From Psychrobacter sp. FME6 (GTDB lineage Bacteria > Pseudomonadota > Gammaproteobacteria > Pseudomonadales > Moraxellaceae): a stretch of 64,000 nucleotides of DNA. Positions 54,187 through 61,758 of this stretch are shown here, piece by piece. The notes below the pieces were generated by a model, which ran no database searches, was not told where the DNA came from, and was given only the letters and a program-made list of their open reading frames with translations. The position numbers and the translations under genes are program-made. The first letter of the stretch is position 1; each line of letters begins with the position of its first letter. Location: positions 1-64,000 of the forward strand of contig NZ_RRYW01000006.1 of NCBI RefSeq assembly GCF_014861365.1. Reading direction: 5' to 3'.

Positions 54187-55068
54187 CTACTCTTTGTTTG
54201 CTAATTGCTGCTGAGCGAAATAAATAAAGGCCTGCATATAAGAGCGCATATCCCCAGCATCATAGCTATCGCCGCGCATGGTCGTCACATCGACCCCGTG
54301 CTGGCTAATTAGCGCATCAATAGCGTCAGTCAGTTGAATTTCACCACCAACAGAGGCTGTAGTATTGGCCAAATAATCAAAAATATTATTACTAAACACA
54401 TAACGCCCTACTACCGCTAAACGTGATGGCGCGTCTGCTAAATTTGGCTTCTCTACAAAACCGGCGACTTTAAAGCTAGCATTCAGATCAGCTTCATCAA
54501 CATCACTGGTATCACTAAACGCTTCATTCAATTGGGCGATGCCGTATTTATGCACGTCCTCATCAGCGACTTGCTCAACCAGTATTTGTGAATGAGCATC
54601 ATCAGCGAAGGCATTGAGCATAAAGGCTAAGTTATCAGCAGTCATATCGCCAGTAAAAGGATCAAGCACCACGTCAGGCAATAATACGGCAAAATCATGC
54701 TCACCAATAATCGGGCGCGCAGCGAGTACTGCATGGCCCAAACCTAATGGCTGACCTTGACGTATCATTGATACTGTTACATCCTCAGGCAACCAGTTTA
54801 AACTATCGGCTAGCGCATCTTTGCCTTTATGACGCAACTGGTTATCCAGCTCTGCATTGATGTCGAAGTAGTTCTCAATGGCACTTTTTTGCGCATGACC
54901 GACCAAGACAATATGCTTGATACCGGCAGCAATCGCCTCTTCGACGACATAATGAATAGCCGGTCGATTACCAAGCGGCAATAGCTCTTTTGGTACGGAT
55001 TTAGACAATGGCAACATACGCGTGCCAAAGCCTGCGACGGGAATGACGGCGTGGGTAATTTTTTTCAT
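54187..55068 (-). CDS. galU: UTP-glucose-1-phosphate uridylyltransferase
   Basis: Makes UDP-glucose from glucose-1-phosphate and UTP. The 293-residue protein has the nucleotide-binding VAGFGTRMLP and KSVPKELLPL, the catalytic region LGLGHAVLAA, and VEKPNLAD. It lies between galE (54 bp upstream) and pgi (coupled) in one run with the dehydrogenase-like gene. Its product feeds GalE and would feed a functional Ugd, which is apparently missing here. Confidence 0.96.
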   Translation of the reverse strand: MKKITHAVIPVAGFGTRMLPLSKSVPKELLPLGNRPAIHYVVEEAIAAGIKHIVLVGHAQKSAIENYFDINAELDNQLRHKGKDALADSLNWLPEDVTVSMIRQGQPLGLGHAVLAARPIIGEHDFAVLLPDVVLDPFTGDMTADNLAFMLNAFADDAHSQILVEQVADEDVHKYGIAQLNEAFSDTSDVDEADLNASFKVAGFVEKPNLADAPSRLAVVGRYVFSNNIFDYLANTTASVGGEIQLTDAIDALISQHGVDVTTMRGDSYDAGDMRSYMQAFIYFAQQQLANKE

Positions 55069-55122
55069 AATTTTTAGACTGTATTAAAAGAAGGATGAAG
55101 TAATAGTTGTTTTTTATAAAAG

Positions 55123-56196
55123 CTAAGCTAGATTATAGCCGTTAGGGTTCATCTTTTGCCAACGCCAAGTATCTTGGCACATATCAGAGATAGAGAGTTT
55201 TGCTTGCCAATTTAATAAATCTCGCGCTTTATCAGCACTGGCATAACAACTCGCGATATCACCAGCGCGGCGGCTAACAAACTGATAAGGAATATCTTGT
55301 TCCGACACTTTAGAAAACGCCGTTACTAGCTCTAAAACAGAAGTACCGGTACCCGTACCTAAATTAATCGGTAGAAATCCTATTGAGCTTTTCTTATTTG
55401 AGCTGTGTTCTTCTATGCTGGTTTGCTGCTCTAAGTAACTCAGCAAGTAATCAAGCGCGGCAACATGACCTTGTGCCAGATCAGTGACATGAATAAAATC
55501 ACGGACACCAGTACCGTCAATAGTCGGATAGTCATTACCAAAGATACTGAGCTTGGACAGTTTACCGACGGCTACTTGAGAGATATAAGGCATTAAATTA
55601 TTCGGAATGTCATTCGGGTCTTCGCCAATCTGCCCTGATGGATGTGCCCCTACTGGATTAAAATACCTCAAAGGAATGAGGTTCCAGCTTTCATCTGATA
55701 CAGCAAGATCTTCTAAGATATGCTCGACCGTTAGTTTGCTTTGTCCATAAGGATTGGTACAAGAACGCGGTGAACTTTCATCAATAGGTAAGACTTCAGG
55801 ATCACCGTAAACCGTTGCTGACGATGAGAACACCAGATTTTTAACGTCATATTCTGCCATGACTTCCAATAAGCTAATCGTACCACTAACGTTATTATTA
55901 TAATACATCAATGGTTTGGCAACCGACTCACCAACCGCTTTAAGACCTGCAAAATGAATGACACCAAAGAATTGATTGTCAGAAAACACCTGTCTTAGTA
56001 AATCCGTATCACGGATATCACCTTCCACAAAGTCAATTGGCTGACCGATAAGACTAGCAACACGATTGACCGCTTCGCGGCTACTATTGGATAGATTGTC
56101 GTATACTACTATCTCGTAGCCTGCCTGATGCAGCGCAATACAAGTATGCGAGCCGATATAACCTGCACCGCCAGTGACCAATATCTTGTTTTTCAT
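55123..56196 (-). CDS. galE: UDP-glucose 4-epimerase
   Basis: Interconverts UDP-glucose and UDP-galactose (and possibly the N-acetyl forms). The 357-residue SDR protein has the NAD-binding VTGGAGYIGSH, the catalytic Ser in FSSSATVYG and Tyr-x-x-x-Lys in YGQSK, plus VRDFIHVTDLAQGH. The start at 56196 (MKNKILVTGG) is preferred to an ATG four codons upstream. A short Ser- and Lys-rich insert lies near residue 255. Confidence 0.94.
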   Translation of the reverse strand: MKNKILVTGGAGYIGSHTCIALHQAGYEIVVYDNLSNSSREAVNRVASLIGQPIDFVEGDIRDTDLLRQVFSDNQFFGVIHFAGLKAVGESVAKPLMYYNNNVSGTISLLEVMAEYDVKNLVFSSSATVYGDPEVLPIDESSPRSCTNPYGQSKLTVEHILEDLAVSDESWNLIPLRYFNPVGAHPSGQIGEDPNDIPNNLMPYISQVAVGKLSKLSIFGNDYPTIDGTGVRDFIHVTDLAQGHVAALDYLLSYLEQQTSIEEHSSNKKSSIGFLPINLGTGTGTSVLELVTAFSKVSEQDIPYQFVSRRAGDIASCYASADKARDLLNWQAKLSISDMCQDTWRWQKMNPNGYNLA

Positions 56197-56397
56197 AAAA
56201 AACACCATTACTCTTTTAATTTCATCATTCGTTTTTATTTATAAATGCCACTATACTGGTAACCCTATAATATTACCAACGTAAATACGCCCATATTGCT
56301 ATAGCAAGCTGCTTTACGCCATCATATTTGTCTTATTATCGTTAAAGCAGGCTTTATCCATCCTGATACGCTACCAACCATAGCTGTTAATTATCTT

Positions 56398-57378
56398 ATG
56401 AAATTTGAAGCTTACATTAAGCCGTTATTATCAGGCTACTATAAACACTATCGTCAGCCAAAACAGCGCTTAGCCTTGGTCGTCGGTATGCAGCCATGGC
56501 GTGACATGGTGGCCGACTGGGTGTTTGAAGCGTCTCATATTCAGACCCAACGCCACTTTGATCAACACTATTTTGATAAATGGCTGAAGCCTTTTATTCA
56601 GCGTATTAATCCGGTTATTTATATCTGGGGTTATAAAGCACCACCATTTTTTATCGATTATATCCGCGAGCAAGGTCTAGATATCTTCTTTTTAGAAGAT
56701 GGTTTTATTCGTTCAGGGCCTGATGATGAGAGTGGTGCGCCGCCATTATCTATCGTAATAGACAGCCAAGCGCCCTACTTTGATACCAGTCGTCCAAACG
56801 ATTTGACCGATTTAATCGCCAATTTTGACTTTGAGCAGGACGGCTATGATGAAACACTAGCACAAGAGATGCTCGATTATTACGTTGCGCGTCGCGTGAG
56901 CAAGTATAATCATCAACCTTATGTCGATGTCGTACCGATATATGGAATTAAGAATAAAAAACGTATTTTAGTATTAGGTCAAGTACCACATGATGATTCG
57001 TTAAAATACGGTGGCGGTATTGGTATTACCCTACTTGATGTGGTTAATCGAGCTATTAACGAGAACCCTAATGCACAAATCATCGTCAAACCGCATCCGA
57101 TGACCCTCAATGATTCTTCTATCGTTAACACCCTAACTGAGTTAGATTGCCTTATTCTCACTCAGTCTATTCATTTGGTCGATGCTTTAGAGACCATCGA
57201 TCATGTTTATACGATTACGTCATTAGGTGGATTTGAGGCGTTGTTAAGAGGCAAAAAGGTCACCGTATTAGGGCGACCTTTTTATGAAGCTATCTGTGAA
57301 AGAGAGGATAATAAGTGTCAATACTTCCTAATATGCTATCTATACAGTCAATATAATCACTGTGTTATATCTGCATGA
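56398..57378 (+). CDS. Single-domain KpsC-like beta-Kdo transferase, 3' truncated
   Basis: A 326-residue protein equal to one glycosyltransferase domain of the KpsC family, which builds the poly-Kdo linker of lipid-anchored capsules. Signatures are the acidic motif FLEDGFIRS (Glu100), the PLSIVIDSQAPYFDT block, KPHP at 231-234 and LGGFEALLRGKKVTVLGRPFY near the end. After Tyr296 the usual continuation (AGWGLT and a final helix) is replaced by an unrelated cysteine-rich end of 30 residues that overlaps the convergent kdsBC gene by 22 bp. It looks truncated by a rearrangement at about 57286. The start lacks a good ribosome site. Confidence 0.75.
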   Translation: MKFEAYIKPLLSGYYKHYRQPKQRLALVVGMQPWRDMVADWVFEASHIQTQRHFDQHYFDKWLKPFIQRINPVIYIWGYKAPPFFIDYIREQGLDIFFLEDGFIRSGPDDESGAPPLSIVIDSQAPYFDTSRPNDLTDLIANFDFEQDGYDETLAQEMLDYYVARRVSKYNHQPYVDVVPIYGIKNKKRILVLGQVPHDDSLKYGGGIGITLLDVVNRAINENPNAQIIVKPHPMTLNDSSIVNTLTELDCLILTQSIHLVDALETIDHVYTITSLGGFEALLRGKKVTVLGRPFYEAICEREDNKCQYFLICYLYSQYNHCVISA

Positions 57379-58634
57379 ATTTTTAGAAAAGCAGCAGGAT
57401 CTTCTATTAATTTAGACTGACCTTGTTCAATCAAGATTTTATCAGCCAATTCACGTAAAGCGCCAAAGCCACCCTTGGTATTTGTCACTAAATCACACTT
57501 AACCTTGACATAATCTGGCGCATCAGCAACAGCCACGGCAACACCACAACTAATGAAGGCTGGTAAATCAATGGTGTCGTCACCGATATATACCGTATTG
57601 GCTTTGATAGTATTTGCACGCTGAATAATTTCTTGACAAGCCATTTCTTTATTTTTGATACCTAGCATAAAAATATCAATCCCTAAATCAGAAATCCTTT
57701 TCCTTAATGACTTTGAATCTTTACCTGATAATACTGCTACTTGAATGCCTGCCTGTTGCAACAGCTTTATACCTAAACCATCGCGCACATGAAAGCGTTT
57801 GATACATTCACCATGTTCATCATAGTAAATACCACCGTCTGTTAATACGCCATCAATATCCGTAATAACAAGGTTAATGTTAGAGAGTAAAGATTTTTCA
57901 CTCTCTAATGGCTTACCTTGAAGAATAGCGATTACTTTCTCTAAATCTTCTGGAGTATCTACACCGGGTCCTGTTTGCATTACTTCAAATGCATAAATAT
58001 CTATATCGCTATCTAACAATCTTAATTGCTCAAGCTGCTCTGCTATCTCAATTTCAGATTCAGCTAATTGAGAATATTGCTCTAGCACAGACTTACGGTA
58101 AGCATATACACCAACGTGTTGTTTATAATTCGTCTGTACATCCTTATCCCTAATAAAAGGTATAGGAGAGCGGCTAAAATAACAAGCACGACCACTGTGA
58201 GATGTTACCACTTTGACTGTATTAGGATCTTTAGCCTGATGCGCACTGATAGAATGATAAAGCGTTCCAACTTCAATTGACTTATCTGCTGCCATAGCAT
58301 TAATTAGCAGCTCTAGATCCTCAGGACGAACCAAAGGCTCATCACCTTGTAAGTTGATATACAGATCAGCATCAACTTTATTCATTACTTCTACTAATCT
58401 ATCAGTACCTGAAGCATGAGTTGAGCTTGTCATCACTCCCTTACCACCAAAACTGTTAACTACTGAAAGAATGTTTTTGTCATCTGTTGCAACTACTACA
58501 GTAGCGTTCTTAACAGATGCGGCTTTCTCATACACATGCTGAATCATTGGTTTACCCAAAATATCTGCAAGTGGTTTCCCAGGAAAGCGTGAAGATGAAT
58601 AACGAGCGGGAATAACAATAGCAACAGATTGCAT
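57357..58634 (-). CDS. Fused CMP-Kdo synthetase and Kdo-8-phosphate phosphatase (KdsB-KdsC)
   Basis: A 425-residue two-domain enzyme. Residues 1 to about 240 are KdsB, which activates Kdo as CMP-Kdo: VIPARYSSSRFPGKPL, LQGDEP at 95-100, and the C-terminal GPGVDTPEDLEKV. From about 250 a KdsC HAD phosphatase follows, with motif I DIDGVLTDGG at 259-268 (Asp259 and Asp261), LSGKDS, and YIGDDTIDLPAF. KdsC frees Kdo from Kdo-8-phosphate. The fusion therefore joins the last two steps of Kdo activation. AAGGT precedes the ATG. It follows kdsA at 22 bp, within the kdsD-kdsA-kdsBC cassette. Confidence 0.94.
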   Translation of the reverse strand: MQSVAIVIPARYSSSRFPGKPLADILGKPMIQHVYEKAASVKNATVVVATDDKNILSVVNSFGGKGVMTSSTHASGTDRLVEVMNKVDADLYINLQGDEPLVRPEDLELLINAMAADKSIEVGTLYHSISAHQAKDPNTVKVVTSHSGRACYFSRSPIPFIRDKDVQTNYKQHVGVYAYRKSVLEQYSQLAESEIEIAEQLEQLRLLDSDIDIYAFEVMQTGPGVDTPEDLEKVIAILQGKPLESEKSLLSNINLVITDIDGVLTDGGIYYDEHGECIKRFHVRDGLGIKLLQQAGIQVAVLSGKDSKSLRKRISDLGIDIFMLGIKNKEMACQEIIQRANTIKANTVYIGDDTIDLPAFISCGVAVAVADAPDYVKVKCDLVTNTKGGFGALRELADKILIEQGQSKLIEDPAAFLKIHADITQ

Positions 58635-58656
58635 CTGATATACCTTTGAATAAGTT

Positions 58657-59532
<876 letters not shown>

Positions 59533-59538
59533 TTATAT

Positions 59539-60498
59539 TTAATTAATACCAGCTTGTACTAAGTCACGCAAAGCAAGCACACCGACTAACGTACCACCAT
59601 CTAAAACTATAAGTTGATTTACTTTCTTTTGTCTCATGATATTGAGCGCTTCTGATGCCTTCATATCAGGTGAGGTCGTAATAGGCATAGTCTTCATGAC
59701 ACTGGCAATCGGCTGGCTCATGTCTTGATTAACTGTAAGTAGGCGACGTATATCGCCATCAGTCAGTACTCCATAATGATTTTCATCATCTAGTACTACC
59801 GTCATCCCCAATCTTTTTTCTGTGATTTCGAATAGAGCCTCTATTATACTAGTGCTTCCTGTTACTAAAGGAATCTCGTCACCCGATTTCATCAGATCAG
59901 CAACATGAGTCAATAGCTTCTTACCTAGAGAGCCAGCAGGGTGAGATAAAGCAAAGTCCTCAGATTTAAAGCCGCGAGCTTCTAGCAAAGCGATAGCCAG
60001 TGCATCACCGAGTACCATTGTGGCTGTGGTACTCGATGTAGGAGCTAAACCCATTGGACAGGCTTCTTCAAAGTCGCCAAGCGTTAAAGCAACATCCGCT
60101 GCTTGAGGCAATCTACCTGATAAGTTTTTACTAATACTTATTAAAGGTAAGTCTAGTTTTTTAATCACAGGTAATAAAATATTAATTTCATCGCTATTGC
60201 CAGAGTTTGAAATAGCTAGGATGACATCGCCCTTTACAATCATACCAAGGTCGCCATGACCCGCTTCGCCAGGATGTACAAAAAAAGCTGGTGTACCTGT
60301 AGATGCCATAGTAGCTGCTATTTTACGACCTACTAAACCTGATTTACCCATACCAGTAATAATAAGGCGGCCTTTACATTCCAAAATTTCTTTGCAGGCT
60401 TTCGTAAAGTCACTCCCTACTGAAGCTGTGAGTCCAACTAAAGACTCTATCTCTATATTGATAACTTTTTCGAAGATTTCAGAATATTCATTTCTCAT
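59539..60498 (-). CDS. kdsD: D-arabinose-5-phosphate isomerase (KdsD/KpsF family)
   Basis: Makes arabinose-5-phosphate from ribulose-5-phosphate for Kdo synthesis. The 319-residue protein has an N-terminal SIS domain (GRLIITGMGKSG; SNSGNSDEI; PTSSTTATMVLGDALA) and two C-terminal CBS domains (HYGVLTDGDIRRLL; LVGVLALRDLVQAG). The start at 60498 fits the family and has GAGA upstream; an earlier in-frame start at 60531 is possible. In capsule loci this enzyme is called KpsF. Confidence 0.94.
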   Translation of the reverse strand: MRNEYSEIFEKVINIEIESLVGLTASVGSDFTKACKEILECKGRLIITGMGKSGLVGRKIAATMASTGTPAFFVHPGEAGHGDLGMIVKGDVILAISNSGNSDEINILLPVIKKLDLPLISISKNLSGRLPQAADVALTLGDFEEACPMGLAPTSSTTATMVLGDALAIALLEARGFKSEDFALSHPAGSLGKKLLTHVADLMKSGDEIPLVTGSTSIIEALFEITEKRLGMTVVLDDENHYGVLTDGDIRRLLTVNQDMSQPIASVMKTMPITTSPDMKASEALNIMRQKKVNQLIVLDGGTLVGVLALRDLVQAGIN

Positions 60499-60554
60499 AT
60501 TTTTTCTCAGAATGGAAAACTCAATAATCAATTTACTATGAGCTCTTGCAAATT

Positions 60555-61351
60555 TTAATATTCAATTTTTATTTCAGCTTTTTTTCTGTTCAGTGTAATG
60601 TTTTTTTCTATCTTTTGAAGTTCATATTTATGCAAGTTAATGATATTAATAGATTCTATTACATTGTCATAATTAACATCTCCTAATATCTCACGATCTA
60701 ATACATAATCAAACCAACTACTATCACAAAGCAATCCTATCAAATCAGGGTCAAACCTCATTTTTATTAGCTTTGCTGCTACTCCACCGTAGATACTATA
60801 AGGAGGAATGTCTTTAGTAACAACTGAGTTAGCAGCAATTATTGCTCCGTCACCAATACTAACTCCTGACATAATGATAACTCGTCTACCTATCCAAACA
60901 TCATTAGACCTTTTGCAAAAGTACCAGTTCATTGACTTCAACTGACGAAGTTACAAGGGCTAGCGATGACTTATGCAAGAGGTCTATTACCTACCTTAAC
61001 CTGTCCTTGCTTGTTCTGCTGATTCTTTGATTTAATACTTTTGAATGCATCAAAGTTTCCTAAACCTCCATTGTCACCAAAAGCAAAACCAGATGTACTC
61101 AAGAAATTAATCGGATGTTGGAAAGGATTAATAATGACCTCTGCAGAAATAGAGCAGTAATTACCAATTTCTGTATTCCTTATTTCACATTTTTTACCAA
61201 AATAAGTAAACGCACCTACCTCACAGTTTCCAGAGATTACGCAATCTTGAAATGAAATAGGAGACGAGCATTTCAGCTTGCCTTTTAATTGAAGCAAGTC
61301 TATATTTAAACCTATTGACTTTACGGATCGTTGAGTAAAACTATATAACAT
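60555..61351 (-). pseudogene. Hexapeptide-repeat acetyltransferase gene split by an 80-bp MITE
   Basis: The 5' part (from 61351, GAGGGA site) encodes left-handed beta-helix repeats such as FTYFGKKCEI and IGNYCSISAEV. It then hits a stop inside a small element. The 3' part resumes after the element with [20 protein letters not shown] and the typical [24 protein letters not shown]. Removing the element (60906-60985) and one copy of the ATT duplication restores one frame of 237 codons, reading VKVGNDVWIG at the joint, the exact family consensus. The intact protein would be a xenobiotic/CatB-type or O-acetyltransferase. In this locus it presumably acetylated the polysaccharide. Confidence 0.9.
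60906..60985 (-). mobile_element. 80-bp MITE inside the acetyltransferase gene
   Basis: Ends AGACCTTTTGCAAAAG and CTTATGCAAGAGGTCT are imperfect inverted repeats (13 of 16 matching). The target ATT is duplicated at 60903-60905 and 60986-60988. It aligns without gaps to the 80-bp element at 61633 (58 of 80 bases). Confidence 0.9.
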
Positions 61352-61758
61352 ACAATTCCCTCTATTATTTCAAGATAGCTTCAAATATAAATGTGATTAA
61401 AATTTAATAATAGCATATTATTAAAACAGTATGACTAATAAAATTATTCTTTAAATAATATATACAACCGTTACAATTTAAAAAATATACTGTTTTTTAA
61501 TAATGATCATTATTAATTTTCAAGCCTAAAACATATCTTATTGTACGTTTTAAAACAGCTTAAATCTAAATACTCAAGTAAAAAGTAGATCTTAGAAGAA
61601 TAGTCAATATATTATGATAGCTCTAAGGCATTCAACCTTTTATATAAGTCATCGCTAGCCTGCACAAATCTGTCAGTGGAAGTCAATAAACGAGTGTTTT
61701 CACAAGAGGTCTATTAGTTCCTATAAGTTTATTATCATAACTCTCTAATTACAGATCA
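61352..61758. other. Intergenic region with a second 80-bp MITE
   Basis: An AT-rich gap between the KpsC-fusion gene stop and the acetyltransferase start. It may hold a promoter for the acetyltransferase and Kdo genes. Apart from the element at 61633 no structure is clear. Confidence 0.5.
61633..61712 (+). mobile_element. 80-bp MITE, diverged second copy
   Basis: It aligns base for base with the copy in the acetyltransferase gene, in opposite orientation, sharing AAGTCATCGCTAGCC and the segment TCAGT-GAAGTCAAT. It is flanked by ATT on both sides (61630-61632 and 61713-61715). The left terminus has decayed (CAACCTTTTATA), so it is the older insertion. Confidence 0.85.

Noticed and set aside
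60905-60986. TA instead of ATT as the target duplication of the 80-bp element
   Set aside because: With TA the restored protein would read VGNNDVWIG, one residue too many for the family. The second copy has ATT on both sides, so ATT fits both insertions.
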